Assembly: GCA_944392795.1 (NCBI GenBank)
Contig: CALXXX010000021.1
Span: forward strand, 1 to 64,000
Reading direction: 5' to 3'
From: an uncultured Alphaproteobacteria bacterium
GTDB taxonomy: Bacteria > Pseudomonadota > Alphaproteobacteria > CAAHEQ01 > UBA3637
Length of the DNA stretch: 64,000 nt
Of this stretch, positions 34,005 through 44,402 are shown one piece after another. Position numbers and translations under genes: made by a program. Under the pieces are notes generated by a model. The model was not told the DNA's origin, searched no databases, and was given only the letters and a program-made list of their open reading frames with translations. Positions within the stretch are counted from its first letter, which is position 1; every line of letters begins with the position of its first letter.

Positions 34005-34961
34005 ATGAAAATTAAAACCTATACGGCGTCTTGTCTTGCCGAGGCTATGGCGGCCATTCGAAGGGATTTTGGTTCAGATGCTTTGATATTATCGAATCAG
34101 CATGTTTCTGATGGCGTTCGTGTGACTGTCGGTGCGCCAGAGAAAGTTTCAGAAGAAGAAATAGAAGAAGCCCTTTTTGGACCTAAAGAAGAACAAGTTT
34201 TACAAGTTATTCGAAGAGCTCTAACAGAACATCGCGTTCCGGATATTTTGATTGATCGGTTATTGGTTAGTTCTGAACAAGCGCCAGGCCAAGAAGCTCA
34301 AGAATTATTGACATATGCATTAGAGCGAACATTTCATTTTATGCCCTTGCCTGCGACCAGCTCTCGTAGAGCTTTTATGTTAGTAGGGCCTTCCGGATGT
34401 GGTAAAACAATTGCTGTTGCTAAAATGGCTGTTAAGGCTAAAATGGCCGGTAGAAGAGTCGGCGTCATGACAACCGATATGAAGCGAGCTGGTGCAATAG
34501 AGCAGCTAGAAGCTTTTACTAAGATTTTAGAACTGGATTTAGTTAAAATTCGTAAACCAGCTTTTTTGAAAGCGGCTGTTGAAAGTATGCGTCAGACAAA
34601 CGATTTGGTCATTATTGATACGCCAGGTGTTAATCCGTTTTTAAAAACGGATATGGCTTTTTTAGAGGAATTAAAAGCTGATATTGATGGCTTAGAAGCT
34701 ATTTTAGTTCTATCTGCCGGCGGAGATGCTTTCGAAACGGCAGAGATTGCAGAATCCTTTTTACGGCTAGGTTGTAAACGTATTTTGGCAACAAGATTAG
34801 ATTTATCACGTCGAATAGGAAGTCTTTTGTTTGCAGCACAAAATAATGGCTTAAGTTTGTCTGATGTTGGCATTAGTCCTCATGTTTCGGAAGGTTTATG
34901 TCCTTTGACACCAAAAGCTCTGGCAGAATTGATATTATTGAAAGAAGAGAGGTTATCATGA
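34005..34961 (+). CDS. flhF: Flagellar SRP-type GTPase FlhF
   Basis: 318 aa, short for FlhF (usually about 380-500). N-terminal B-domain start MKIKTYTASCLAEAMAAIRR, G1 GPSGCGKTIAVAKMAVKAKM, RRVGVMTTDMKRAGAIEQL, G3 LVIIDTPGVNPF, and a typical SRP-GTPase helical end. FlhF sets flagellar position and number, with FlhG controlling it; that partner is next, with an ATGA overlap. Confidence 0.88.
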   Translation: MKIKTYTASCLAEAMAAIRRDFGSDALILSNQHVSDGVRVTVGAPEKVSEEEIEEALFGPKEEQVLQVIRRALTEHRVPDILIDRLLVSSEQAPGQEAQELLTYALERTFHFMPLPATSSRRAFMLVGPSGCGKTIAVAKMAVKAKMAGRRVGVMTTDMKRAGAIEQLEAFTKILELDLVKIRKPAFLKAAVESMRQTNDLVIIDTPGVNPFLKTDMAFLEELKADIDGLEAILVLSAGGDAFETAEIAESFLRLGCKRILATRLDLSRRIGSLLFAAQNNGLSLSDVGISPHVSEGLCPLTPKALAELILLKEERLS

Positions 34962-35761
34962 ATATTTCACGCATTTTGACATTACCGGAAACTTTACAGA
35001 TGGCACCACGTCCTGCAGGAGCCATCAAGGGGCGTAACATGATAGCTATTGCTTCTGGAAAAGGGGGTGTTGGTAAGACATGGTTATCCATTACATTGGC
35101 ACATGCTTTAGCAAAAGCAGGTGATAAAACTTTGTTGTTCGATGGAGACTTAGGTCTTGCCAATGTAGATATTCAGTTAGGGCTTGTCGCAGAATATGAT
35201 TTAGGATCTGTGATTACGGGGCGTGTGCCATTAACACAAGCTGTTATGAAATCCGATTTGGGATTTGATGTGATTGCAGGGCGTTCTGGTTCTGGTAGCC
35301 TTGCCAATATTCCTCTTTCTCGCTTACAAATGATCTTTGATGATTTGCAGTTGTTAGCATCACAGTATGATAAGGTTGTTATTGATTTGGGTGCCGGAGT
35401 TGAAAAAGCTGTGCGATTATTTGCTCAAAATGCAGGAACACTTTTGGTCGTTTGTTCAGACGAACCGACCTCTTTAACAGATGCGTATGCTTTTATTAAA
35501 ATGATTTCGACAGAAAATCCAAATGTTGATATTCGGATTGTTGTTAATGCGGTTAATAATTTACGAGAAGGTGAAAGGACTTATGCAACTCTTTTGAAAG
35601 CATGTCAGGGTTTTTTAAAAATTTCTCCAGATTTAGCTGGAATTATCCGAAGAGATGCTCACGTTAGAGATGCTATTCGTTCTCAAACTTCTATTTTATC
35701 GAGTTATCCTAATGCCAGTGCTTCTGTTGATGCTCTAAAAATAGCTGAAAAATTAAAATAA
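34958..35761 (+). CDS. flhG: MinD/ParA-family ATPase FlhG
   Basis: 267 aa from ATG 34958, which overlaps the FlhF stop (ATGA); a longer frame starting at 34898 runs through flhF and is rejected. Deviant Walker A ASGKGGVGKTW at about 32-42, FDGDLGLANVDIQLGL the Walker A' Asp, KVVIDLGAGV the Walker B. Membrane-binding tail helix ends LKIAEKLK. It regulates FlhF and C-ring assembly in known systems. Confidence 0.9.
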   Translation: MNISRILTLPETLQMAPRPAGAIKGRNMIAIASGKGGVGKTWLSITLAHALAKAGDKTLLFDGDLGLANVDIQLGLVAEYDLGSVITGRVPLTQAVMKSDLGFDVIAGRSGSGSLANIPLSRLQMIFDDLQLLASQYDKVVIDLGAGVEKAVRLFAQNAGTLLVVCSDEPTSLTDAYAFIKMISTENPNVDIRIVVNAVNNLREGERTYATLLKACQGFLKISPDLAGIIRRDAHVRDAIRSQTSILSSYPNASASVDALKIAEKLK

Positions 35762-35770
35762 GGGGGAATT

Positions 35771-37837
35771 ATGTCAGAAGAAAAGTTTACTATTCGCCAT
35801 TTAACCAAGCAAGAGCTGTATGCCAGTGTATCTGGTCGAACAATGTTAGAGATGATAGGTGTTTTGTCAATTACAGGAGTTGTGACTGTCGGAGGATTGG
35901 TGGGGTATTCGACGGTTATGAATAAGCAGAGAGCTCATGCTGTTTTAGAAGACGCAAAACTATTGTCTCTTTTAGTATTAGATACAAAAACAAATGTTAT
36001 TCCTTCCAATTTTAAACCTCAGTCAGGGAGGACATTTAGCGTAGAACAAAAAAAAGGCAGTATTGAGGTGACTGTTCAAGGAATTCCTGAAAAAGTCTGT
36101 CTTCAACTGATGAAAGATATTTCTTATCCTTTAAAATCTGTCACATTAACAGACGGTGGAACAGATTGCATTTCAGGTCAACAAAGTATGCTTTTTTCTT
36201 TTGCCTATGATAAATGGCTAAATTCTTCTTTTGCTCCGACGCCGGATCCAGATCCGGATCCTACTCCTGAACCAGAAGAACCGACTTGTCCGGATGTTTC
36301 TGCGGGAGATTGTACGCGATTGGTAATGGGATCGGATGGTTGTATGCAAGAGGAAGCAATTATTAATGGATTGTGCCGAGATACACCTAATTGTTATTGT
36401 TCTTCAACCGGAGCACATCCGTGTGCAGATAATCAGACAGTCAATTCGGCTTTAAATGGGTGTGATTGTATTCCGCCGACAGGAACGACATGTTTAACTC
36501 CGACATATATAAATGGGTGTCCTGATAAGGAAAAAATTTCCTGTTCTGGGACAAAGCCTGTATGTGGAAGTGATGGACAATGTGAAGCTTGTCCTCCGCC
36601 GACATCAACAAGCTGTCTTTCTGAAACAACAGACAGTAATGGATGTATCGTGACAGAGAAAGTGACATGTGCGGCAAATGAAGTTTGTGGCAGTAGTGGG
36701 CAATGTGTTGTCAATCCTTGTTATAATTTTGTTCCAACAGAATGTGTGACCGCTTGCACCAATCAAAACGGAACAGCTGTTTATACATATGCTTCTACAA
36801 CGACTTCGTGTGATAATGGTACTGGATTGTGTAATGGTTCAGGGACATGTTCCCCTTGTGTTATCAGTGGCTGTGATGAGGTGAGTTCATTAAGTGGAAC
36901 TTGTGTATGTTTAGATGAAGTTTGTGGAACAACTTATGGTAAATGTACAGCCGCCTGTCCAACCAGTTGTACTTCTACGACCGGACCAAATAATTCTGGG
37001 ACGACAGGTTATACCTGTGAAAATGGGTCTTGTTGGTGCCTTGGTATTGCTTCTTGCTCTCCAGAAGGAAGTCGATGCACAGGAGGAGGTATGTATGGTA
37101 CGTGTACTTCAGAAGGAAGATGCCTTTTTAAATTTGCAGATTACATGGATATGCCAAGTGCTGATCCTGGTGCATGCTGGTGGTGTTGCGCGGCTGGCAC
37201 ACAGGTAACTCTGGCAGACGGAAGTTCGAAAAATATAGAAGAAATTGATTATACGGATTTGCTGAAAGTATGGGATTTCGATAAGGGCAGTTTCGCAGAA
37301 GCTTATCCTTTGTGGATCAAAATGGAACAAGAAGCGGATGCTTATAATTTGCTTTGTTTTGATGATGGTTCAGAGCTTAAGACAATCAATCAGCATCGTA
37401 TTTTTAATAAAGAAGCCGGTGCTTTTACTTATCCAATGACGGAAGATACCCCATTAGGAACAACAACTTTTAACGTGTTCGGAAAGGAAGTTAAACTTAT
37501 TCGTAAAGAAATTGTTCGAGAAAAAGTAAAATACTATAATGTGATAACAAGTAAGCATTTAAATTGTTTTACAAATGGGATCTTAACATCTTGTCGGTTA
37601 AACAATATGTATACAATTAAAGATATGAAATTTGTTAAAAATCATGGACCAGTTTTGTCTTATCGTGATTTTCCTTTGTTGCCTAAAGAATGGATAGATG
37701 GTTTACGCTTGTTAGAACAGCCGGCAGATATCAATCATGATCATGCAGATTTTCATGGTGATTTATCTGTTCAAGATTATGCTTTACGGTTATTGTCTTT
37801 GGATAAACGCTCTCTGGTAAAGAAAAGAGTCGCTTAA
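35771..37837 (+). CDS. Prepilin-like secreted Cys-rich protein with C-terminal Hint domain
   Basis: 688 aa. N-terminus: ASVSG then RTMLEMIGVLSITG: cleavage site after Gly22 and Glu at +5, followed by a hydrophobic helix, as in type IV/type II prepilins. A 170-residue alpha/beta part follows. Residues about 155-170 are Pro/Asp/Glu-rich (TPDPDPDPTPEPEEP). Residues 175-470 hold some 40 Cys in short EGF-like units (CGSDGQCEACPPP, VCGSSGQCV). From Cys473 a Hint domain begins, CAAGTQVTLADGSSKNIEEI, with SELKTINQHRIFN as block B and HLNCFTNGILTSCRL near the end; no C-extein is evident. Hint domains cleave their own chain. Directly follows flhG, and overlaps the NDK-like gene by one base. Confidence 0.8.
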   Translation: MSEEKFTIRHLTKQELYASVSGRTMLEMIGVLSITGVVTVGGLVGYSTVMNKQRAHAVLEDAKLLSLLVLDTKTNVIPSNFKPQSGRTFSVEQKKGSIEVTVQGIPEKVCLQLMKDISYPLKSVTLTDGGTDCISGQQSMLFSFAYDKWLNSSFAPTPDPDPDPTPEPEEPTCPDVSAGDCTRLVMGSDGCMQEEAIINGLCRDTPNCYCSSTGAHPCADNQTVNSALNGCDCIPPTGTTCLTPTYINGCPDKEKISCSGTKPVCGSDGQCEACPPPTSTSCLSETTDSNGCIVTEKVTCAANEVCGSSGQCVVNPCYNFVPTECVTACTNQNGTAVYTYASTTTSCDNGTGLCNGSGTCSPCVISGCDEVSSLSGTCVCLDEVCGTTYGKCTAACPTSCTSTTGPNNSGTTGYTCENGSCWCLGIASCSPEGSRCTGGGMYGTCTSEGRCLFKFADYMDMPSADPGACWWCCAAGTQVTLADGSSKNIEEIDYTDLLKVWDFDKGSFAEAYPLWIKMEQEADAYNLLCFDDGSELKTINQHRIFNKEAGAFTYPMTEDTPLGTTTFNVFGKEVKLIRKEIVREKVKYYNVITSKHLNCFTNGILTSCRLNNMYTIKDMKFVKNHGPVLSYRDFPLLPKEWIDGLRLLEQPADINHDHADFHGDLSVQDYALRLLSLDKRSLVKKRVA

Positions 37838-38292
37838 TGCCAAAAGAATATACTTTGATTTCTCTGAAGCCTGATGCTTATCGGCGCGGTTTTGAAAGGT
37901 TGATTTTAAAAACTTGCAAAAAAGCCGATCTGAAAGTGAAGTATCATAAGCGAATGTGGTTAACGGAATCAATGATGAGAACGTATCAACCTGTTTTAAA
38001 TAAAATGCCGGAAGCATGGCAACGTATTTTTATTTATACTTATTTATCACATCAGACGGATGTTTATTTGCTTTATGGAGAAAATGCCATTGATAAAACG
38101 ACGCGGATAAAAAAGGAGTTGCGTGCTCAATATGTCGAAGGTAACCCTCAAATGACACCTTTTAATTTGATGCATTCAACGAATTCTTATGAAGACTTAT
38201 TAGTTAATGTAAAAGTGCTTATGCCGGAAAAGTATGATATTGTTTCGGGTCGTAAGCTTTCGTTGTTCAAAAGACTCTTCCCTTTTTTATAA
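37837..38292 (+). CDS. Divergent nucleoside-diphosphate-kinase-like protein
   Basis: 151 aa. YTLISLKPDAYRRG matches the NDK opening (KPDa-rRg), and NLMHSTNSYEDLLVNV matches the catalytic region N-iHGSDS ... (candidate His113). The rest is too changed to be sure of kinase activity. It starts on the TAATG of the preceding gene, so translation is probably coupled. Possibly a second, specialised NDK; a true ndk is not seen in this window. Confidence 0.7.
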   Translation: MPKEYTLISLKPDAYRRGFERLILKTCKKADLKVKYHKRMWLTESMMRTYQPVLNKMPEAWQRIFIYTYLSHQTDVYLLYGENAIDKTTRIKKELRAQYVEGNPQMTPFNLMHSTNSYEDLLVNVKVLMPEKYDIVSGRKLSLFKRLFPFL

Positions 38293-38415
38293 GTCAGCGT
38301 GTAAAAATAAGAGCGTATTCATTTAATTTTTCTTTTTTTGAGGTCTTTTCTTGACTTTTGGAGATAAAACTTCTATCTCTAAAGAATAATATTTTATAGA
38401 GAAAGGTTAATTAAA

Positions 38416-41007
38416 GTGTTACTCAAAAAACTGCTTGGTACAGCCAACCAAAGATACATCAAAAAGCTACAAAAAACAGTTGAACAAATCAATGCGTTAG
38501 AGCCAGAATTATCACAACTCTCAGATGAAGAACTCAAAGCGCGGACAGCTTGGTTTAAGGAGCGCTTAAGTAAAGGCGAAACCTTGGATGACTTATTAGT
38601 TGAAGCTTTTGCGACGGTGCGTGAGGCAGCTAAAAGAACTTTAGGGCAACGCCATTTTGATGTTCAGTTGATCGGTGGTATAGTCCTGCATCGTGGTCAG
38701 ATAGCGGAAATGAAAACCGGAGAAGGTAAAACTTTGGTTGCGACTTTGGCTGTTTACTTGAATGCACTTAATGGTAAAGGTGTTCATGTCGTGACGGTGA
38801 ATGATTATTTGGCTCGTCGAGATGCGGAATGGATGGGACAAATTTATCGCTTTTTGGGCTTGACAGTTGGCTGTGTTTATCATGATTTAGATACAGAAGG
38901 ACGAAAAGCAGCTTATGCAGCAGATGTCACTTATGGAACGAATAATGAATTTGGGTTTGACTATCTTCGGGATAATATGCGTTATCGGATAGAAGATATG
39001 GTGCAGCGTCCTTTTTCTTTTGCAATTGTGGATGAGGTCGATAGCATTTTAATTGATGAGGCTCGGACGCCTTTGATTATTTCCGGCCCAGCAGAGGATT
39101 CTTCCGAGAAATATAAAGCTGTCGATAAAATAATGTATAATTTAAAGCCGGAGCATTATGAAAAAGATGAGAAGAATCGTCAAATTGCTTTAACAGAGGC
39201 AGGAAATGACGCAGTCGAAGCTTGGTTGCGGGATGCCGGGTTGATGCCAACGGGCAGTTTGTATGATTTAGAAAATGCTTCTTTGGTGCATTATGTGGAG
39301 CAAGCGTTGCGAGCTCATAAAATGTTTACACGCGATGTGGATTATATCGTTCGGGATGACAAGGTTGTGATTATTGATGAATTTACCGGTCGTATGATGG
39401 CAGGGCGTCGTTATTCGGATGGATTGCATCAAGCGTTGGAGGCTAAGGAGAATGTGACAATACAACCGGAAAATCAAACTTTAGCTTCTATTACATTCCA
39501 AAATTATTTCCGTATGTATCCGAAATTGTCTGGTATGACTGGGACGGCGATGACGGAATCGGGTGAGTTTGATAGCACATATGGTTTGCAAGTTATAGAA
39601 ATACCAACAAATCAACCAGTGGCTCGAGAAGATTGTCAAGATGAGATTTATGCGACTGAAAAAGAAAAATTAAATGCTATTGTAAAAGAAATTGAAGCCG
39701 CACATGCAAAGAAGCAGCCGATATTAGTCGGGACAACTTCAATCGAAAAATCAGAAGTTTTAGCAGATTTACTTCAAAAGAAAACGAATATTCGATTTGA
39801 AGTTTTAAATGCTAAGAATCACGAACGTGAGGCTCTTATTGTGGCTCAAGCTGGCGCTCCTGGGGCTGTGACAATTGCAACAAATATGGCTGGTCGAGGG
39901 ACAGATATTAAGCTCGGAGGAAACTTGGAGATGCGCCTTCGAGAAGAACTTAAAGATGTTGAAGATGAAAAAGAACGGCAACAGATTATTGAACGAGTAA
40001 AAACCGAAATTGAAGAAGGACAAAAAACAGCCATAGAAGCGGGTGGACTTTATGTCATCGGAACCGAACGACATGAAAATCGTCGAATTGATAATCAGTT
40101 GCGTGGACGTTCTGGTCGACAAGGAGATCCAGGTCGTTCTAAATTTTATGTGTCTTTGGAAGATGATTTGATGCGTATATTTGGTTCGGAAAGATTAAAG
40201 GGAATTTTAAGGACATTCCGTATCCCGGAAGGAGAAGTTATTTCTCATCCTTGGATTTCTAAAGCGATTCAAAAAGCGCAAGAAAAAGTCGAGCAAATGC
40301 ATTTTGATGCGCGTAAAAATCTGTTAAAATATGATGATGTTATGAATGATCAACGTCATGTGATTTACGAGCAACGTCGCGAATTGATGCAATCTTCAGA
40401 TGTCTCAGCTATGTGTAAAGAAATGCGAAATGAGATGATTGCACAAACAATGGATGTTTATATGCCGTCGAGACAACATCCAGATGAATGGGATTTGGAT
40501 GGATTGCGTCAAGAATTTCGTCGTTTGTTGGCCGTTGATTTGCCTATTCAAGAGTGGGTTAAAGATGGCTTGTCAACTGAGGCTGTTGCAGAACGCGCAG
40601 CTCAGATTTCAGATGAAATATCTGAGAAAAAACATAAGGATTTTGATCCTCAGTTAGTTCGTAATTTAGAAAAGAGTATATTGCTTCAAACCTTAGATCA
40701 GATGTGGAAAGAGCATTTACAATCTTTAGACTTTTTAAAAAAGGCTATTGGTTGGCGAGCATATGGACAGCGAGATCCGTTAAACGAGTATAAACGTGAA
40801 GCATTTATTCTGTTTGACACGATGTTGGGACGTGTCAGAGAGCAGGTGACTGTTGTATTGTCTCATGCTCAGCTGACAATAGCACCGCCTGAACCTTTGA
40901 AAACACCGGAAGGCAAAGAAGTCGATTTATCAAAAATTGGTCGCAATGATTTATGTCCTTGCGGGAGTGGTAAAAAGTTTAAACACTGCCATGGTGCATT
41001 GGCTTAG
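38416..41007 (+). CDS. secA: Preprotein translocase ATPase SecA
   Basis: 863 aa, GTG start behind GAGAAAGG. All SecA marks are present: [88 protein letters not shown], and a C-terminal zinc finger [17 protein letters not shown] that binds SecB. It drives secretory proteins through SecYEG. The 120-base gap upstream must hold its promoter. Confidence 0.97.
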   Translation: MLLKKLLGTANQRYIKKLQKTVEQINALEPELSQLSDEELKARTAWFKERLSKGETLDDLLVEAFATVREAAKRTLGQRHFDVQLIGGIVLHRGQIAEMKTGEGKTLVATLAVYLNALNGKGVHVVTVNDYLARRDAEWMGQIYRFLGLTVGCVYHDLDTEGRKAAYAADVTYGTNNEFGFDYLRDNMRYRIEDMVQRPFSFAIVDEVDSILIDEARTPLIISGPAEDSSEKYKAVDKIMYNLKPEHYEKDEKNRQIALTEAGNDAVEAWLRDAGLMPTGSLYDLENASLVHYVEQALRAHKMFTRDVDYIVRDDKVVIIDEFTGRMMAGRRYSDGLHQALEAKENVTIQPENQTLASITFQNYFRMYPKLSGMTGTAMTESGEFDSTYGLQVIEIPTNQPVAREDCQDEIYATEKEKLNAIVKEIEAAHAKKQPILVGTTSIEKSEVLADLLQKKTNIRFEVLNAKNHEREALIVAQAGAPGAVTIATNMAGRGTDIKLGGNLEMRLREELKDVEDEKERQQIIERVKTEIEEGQKTAIEAGGLYVIGTERHENRRIDNQLRGRSGRQGDPGRSKFYVSLEDDLMRIFGSERLKGILRTFRIPEGEVISHPWISKAIQKAQEKVEQMHFDARKNLLKYDDVMNDQRHVIYEQRRELMQSSDVSAMCKEMRNEMIAQTMDVYMPSRQHPDEWDLDGLRQEFRRLLAVDLPIQEWVKDGLSTEAVAERAAQISDEISEKKHKDFDPQLVRNLEKSILLQTLDQMWKEHLQSLDFLKKAIGWRAYGQRDPLNEYKREAFILFDTMLGRVREQVTVVLSHAQLTIAPPEPLKTPEGKEVDLSKIGRNDLCPCGSGKKFKHCHGALA

Positions 41008-41026
41008 GAGAAAAATGAATTATTTT

Positions 41027-41722
41027 TTATGAAGAACGGCAAGTATAGGTTTTGCTATTTTCTGTTGTTTGGATTAAAACGACCTCTCCTTTACAACCGA
41101 TTCTTTCACGACACACAAACTCACCGGATGTGTTTTTTTCTTCATATGTGCATGCAACTTTATATCCTGGAGGAGCACAGCTTAGTCCTATTCTTAAGTC
41201 ATCGTAAATAGTCCCTCCACTAGGGCAACAATAAAAAGGACCTCGTTTGTCTTCACGTGTTGGGGTTACTTCGTAAACTGTGCCATCGCAGCAAGAGTCT
41301 TTTTTTGCTTTTTGGCTACATCTTACATTAACAAAACTAGGAATACCCACTTCATCAGCATATGCATCTGGAACGCAGTCAGTACTACTGTACGCCACTT
41401 CATTCGAATTAAGACAACAAATTCCATCATCAGCATTGGGGTCATTTGAGCAACACTCAACTGTTTCGTTAACAAGATATGCTTTTTGCCACTCTTCACA
41501 GCAACCATATCGATTATCGTCTCCGATTACTGGTGTAGCAGTCTTGTCGCAACATTGAGCTGCATTTCCATTCCAATAAGCAGTTTCATTTGCTTGACAC
41601 ACCATGTAAGCTTGACGATTAATCACTTTAGCTGATGTAGGAAAAATAATAATGGAAAAAAAGAAGGAATATTTGCAGATTTTGATAAAACTAGAAGAGA
41701 ATAAATGATCTAAAAATATCAT
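41027..41722 (-). CDS. Secreted Cys-rich protein (YWNG family member 1)
   Basis: 231 aa. Long hydrophobic signal (KYSFFFSIIIFPTSAK), then AYMVCQANETAYWNGNAAQCC, which also appears, slightly changed, in 60845-61423 (AYRVCQANEEAYWNGSSAECC). About 28 Cys, many as CC pairs, in the mature chain (YGCCEEWQ, DSCCDG, PFYCCPSGG). RBS AAGGAAAG. Extracytoplasmic disulfide-rich protein; no known family recognised, and it stands downstream of secA on the opposite strand. Confidence 0.75.
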   Translation of the reverse strand: MIFLDHLFSSSFIKICKYSFFFSIIIFPTSAKVINRQAYMVCQANETAYWNGNAAQCCDKTATPVIGDDNRYGCCEEWQKAYLVNETVECCSNDPNADDGICCLNSNEVAYSSTDCVPDAYADEVGIPSFVNVRCSQKAKKDSCCDGTVYEVTPTREDKRGPFYCCPSGGTIYDDLRIGLSCAPPGYKVACTYEEKNTSGEFVCRERIGCKGEVVLIQTTENSKTYTCRSS

Positions 41723-41822
41723 GGTACTTTCCTTTCTTTTTTAGAATAATAGTTTATAGTTTATTTGTAAATATTTTTTAATAAAAACTCTTGTTTAATT
41801 GTTTGAAAAAAATAAAGCTTTT

Positions 41823-42887
41823 CTAAACAACCGGAGCCCATAAAACATCTTCAATTTTGTTGGCTCCGGTTAACAACATAACTAGTCGATCAACGCCAAT
41901 AGCATTGCCGGCCGATTCCGGCATGCCATAATTAAGGGCTGACAAAAACTCTCTATCTATCGGATAGCGTTCGCCATATAATTTTTCTTTTATAGACATG
42001 TCATAGTTAAATCGGATTTCCTGCTCGATTGGATCTGTTAACTCAGAAAACGCATTACATAGTTCTACGCCGCAAACATAAGCTTCAAAGCGCTCAACAA
42101 CCCGTTCATCCGTCGGCTTTTTTCGAGCTAAAGCTCCAAGACAAGTCGGATATTCATATAAAATCACAGGCACTTCGTCACCTAATCGAGGTTCAATTTT
42201 TTCTAACATAATACGAAAGAAAATATCCTCCCAACGATCAGTTTCAGAAGTTCTAATATCCTTTTTTTGAGCTTCTTTTCGTAAAAGCTCGGGATTTGGT
42301 TCTATAGAGGCTTTTTCAGGAATGGTGGCTAAAATGTCAATGCCGGTATATTGTAAGAAGGCTTCTTGAACTGTTAATCTTTTCCAAACAGAGAAAGGAT
42401 TTGATGTTCGACCATTAAAGCTGAGAGTTGAAACATTAAGAGCTTTTGCACACTCTTTAACTAAATTCTCAGTATCTTGCATCATCGCTTCATAGGTCGA
42501 GCCGGCACGATACCATTCCAGCATTGTAAACTCTGGATGATGAGTTTTTCCTCGTTCTTCGTTGCGATAAACGTGAGCGATTTGAAAAATTTTTTTCAAT
42601 CCGGCTGTTAGTAACTTTTTCATTGTAAATTCTGGAGAAGTGTGCAAATAGCGTATTTTTTTTCCTTGTTCAAAAGGTTCATCTAATTCTGTTTTGAAGG
42701 CCTTTAAATGAACTTCTAGCCCTGGGGAAACCTGTAGAGCAGGTGTATCTACTTCCAAGAAATCTTGTTTTTCAAAAAAATGACGAATTTGGCGAATTGT
42801 TTGTAATCGAGCCTCTCTCAGAGGCATGTTACGCAGATATTCTTCTGGGTTCCACCAGCTTTTTTCTGTCTTAACTTGCATCTTCAT
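41823..42887 (-). CDS. epmA: EF-P--(R)-beta-lysine ligase EpmA
   Basis: 354 aa from the ATG at 42887 (AAAGGCAAG upstream); the longer frame to 42965 would cross the divergent efp start. Class II synthetase motifs: FLEVDTPALQVSPG, MKKLLTAGLKKIFQIAHVYRNEE, HHPEFTMLEWYRAG, VELCNAFSELTDP and GMPESAGNAIGVDRLVMLL. It is like a LysRS without the anticodon-binding domain, about the length of EpmA. It beta-lysylates a Lys of EF-P, which is encoded divergently next door. Confidence 0.95.
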   Translation of the reverse strand: MKMQVKTEKSWWNPEEYLRNMPLREARLQTIRQIRHFFEKQDFLEVDTPALQVSPGLEVHLKAFKTELDEPFEQGKKIRYLHTSPEFTMKKLLTAGLKKIFQIAHVYRNEERGKTHHPEFTMLEWYRAGSTYEAMMQDTENLVKECAKALNVSTLSFNGRTSNPFSVWKRLTVQEAFLQYTGIDILATIPEKASIEPNPELLRKEAQKKDIRTSETDRWEDIFFRIMLEKIEPRLGDEVPVILYEYPTCLGALARKKPTDERVVERFEAYVCGVELCNAFSELTDPIEQEIRFNYDMSIKEKLYGERYPIDREFLSALNYGMPESAGNAIGVDRLVMLLTGANKIEDVLWAPVV

Positions 42888-42949
42888 CTTGCCTTTCAAT
42901 AAAAAATATGTTATATTCCAAGCGAATTTATTGATAGAGGTAGCATAAA

Positions 42950-43513
42950 ATGAAAGCACAAGCAAATCAAATTCGCCCAGGTTGGGTGATTGAACATAAC
43001 AACAAACAATGGTTTGTTACAAAAATTAACTTAATTCAACCAGGTAAAGGTGGCGCATTTATTCAGGTTGAAATGCGTGATGTTTCAAATGGTATTAAAA
43101 CAGAAGAACGTTGGCGGACAGCTGATACGGTCGAGAAGTTAATGAATGAAGAACATGATTGTCAATATTTGTATAAAGAAGGAAAAAACCTGATTTTTAT
43201 GAATTCGGAAAATTATGATCAGTTTGAAATTCCTGAAGATTTAATGGGTGATTCAGCGTTGTATTTACAAGACAATATGCCAGTTACGGTGAACTTCATT
43301 GAAGGAAAACCTATTTCTGTAAATTTACCGCCTCATGTTATTTTGACGGTTGCGGAGACAGAACCAGCTATTAAAAACCAAACAGCCACATCTTCATATA
43401 AGCCAGCTGTTTTAGAAAATGGCATTAAAACAACAATTCCTCCGTTTGTCAGTGCAGGAGAAAAAATTGTTGTGGCAACAGCTGATAACTCTTATGTTGA
43501 AAGAGCAAAATAA
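42950..43513 (+). CDS. efp: Translation elongation factor P
   Basis: 187 aa, three beta domains. QPGKGGAFIQVEMRDVSNG carries the Lys (about residue 33) that EpmA modifies at the tip loop. The final ATADNSYVERAK closes domain III. EF-P rescues ribosomes stalled at polyproline. Its divergence from epmA lets both be controlled from a 62-base gap. EpmB is not in the window. Confidence 0.97.
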   Translation: MKAQANQIRPGWVIEHNNKQWFVTKINLIQPGKGGAFIQVEMRDVSNGIKTEERWRTADTVEKLMNEEHDCQYLYKEGKNLIFMNSENYDQFEIPEDLMGDSALYLQDNMPVTVNFIEGKPISVNLPPHVILTVAETEPAIKNQTATSSYKPAVLENGIKTTIPPFVSAGEKIVVATADNSYVERAK

Positions 43514-44397
43514 TGGCTTTTACAACAGAAAAACGCAAAATTGATCCTATACAGCGTCGTAGAGAGCGGTTGGAACGTGCTGAGACAAGAGAACGTCAAC
43601 GTCTTTCCTCCCTGTCAGCTATTTTGAATGTAATGGTTAAAGCTGTTCAAAAAGCAGGTCGTTCTTTGATTCGTGATTTTGGCGAGTTGGGTGAGCTACA
43701 AGTAACGCGTAAGGGGCCCGGAGATTTCGTTTCAAACGCAGATATTCAAGTTGAAAAAATTTTAATCGACTCGTTATCCGAGGATAGGCCTGATTATGGT
43801 TTTATCTCTGAAGAAAGAGGTTTAATCGCTCCTAAAAATGATTCTCCGTTTACTTGGATTATTGATCCGATCGATGGGACAACGAACTTTATTCATGCTC
43901 TTCCTTTTTTTGCGATTTCTGTTGCTCTGAAATATTATGATGCGATTACAGCTGCAGTTGTCTTTAATCCAATTACAAACGAATTATATTATGCGGAAAA
44001 AGGTCAAGGTGCTTTTTTAATGACACCTTCCGGAAGCAAACGCCTTCGCGTTTCAGGACGAACAAATCTGCAAGAGTGCTTGGTCGGGGCAGTCGGACGT
44101 ATTCACGGAGATGTTTTACAAAAACTTGCAGGACGTATCGCAGGCTTTCGTTTTTCTGGTGCTGTGACTCTTCAACTGTCTGAAGTGAGCGCAGGGCAAT
44201 TGGATGCGTTTATCGCTCAGAAAATGCCTGTGTGGGATATTGCAGCAGCGAGCTTGTTTATTCGCGAAGCAGGAGGAACAATAGCAACAGTTTCCGGAAA
44301 AACAGGTCTTATGGATTTAACGGGCGGAGAATATGTTATCGCAAGTAGTTTATCGCTCTTTACGACTATTCAAAAGGAGTTGTTAAAGAAAGGATAG
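43513..44397 (+). CDS. Inositol-monophosphatase family protein (SuhB/CysQ-like)
   Basis: 294 aa; its ATG shares a base with the efp stop (TAATG). GPGDFVSNADIQVEKIL, GFISEERG, WIIDPIDGTTNFIHALPFFAISVA (motif D-P-I-D-G-T) and VWDIAAASLFIREAGG provide the metal-binding Asp and Glu set. A 40-residue charged, Arg-rich extension at the N-terminus (PIQRRRERLERAETRERQR) is unusual. SuhB-like proteins act on inositol phosphates or as RNA polymerase partners. Confidence 0.9.
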   Translation: MAFTTEKRKIDPIQRRRERLERAETRERQRLSSLSAILNVMVKAVQKAGRSLIRDFGELGELQVTRKGPGDFVSNADIQVEKILIDSLSEDRPDYGFISEERGLIAPKNDSPFTWIIDPIDGTTNFIHALPFFAISVALKYYDAITAAVVFNPITNELYYAEKGQGAFLMTPSGSKRLRVSGRTNLQECLVGAVGRIHGDVLQKLAGRIAGFRFSGAVTLQLSEVSAGQLDAFIAQKMPVWDIAAASLFIREAGGTIATVSGKTGLMDLTGGEYVIASSLSLFTTIQKELLKKG

Positions 44398-44402
44398 AGT
44401 GT

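Noticed and set aside
34898-34957. 20-residue N-terminal extension of FlhG
   Set aside because: It reads through flhF in another frame; ATG 34958 has the ATGA overlap and fits the family start.
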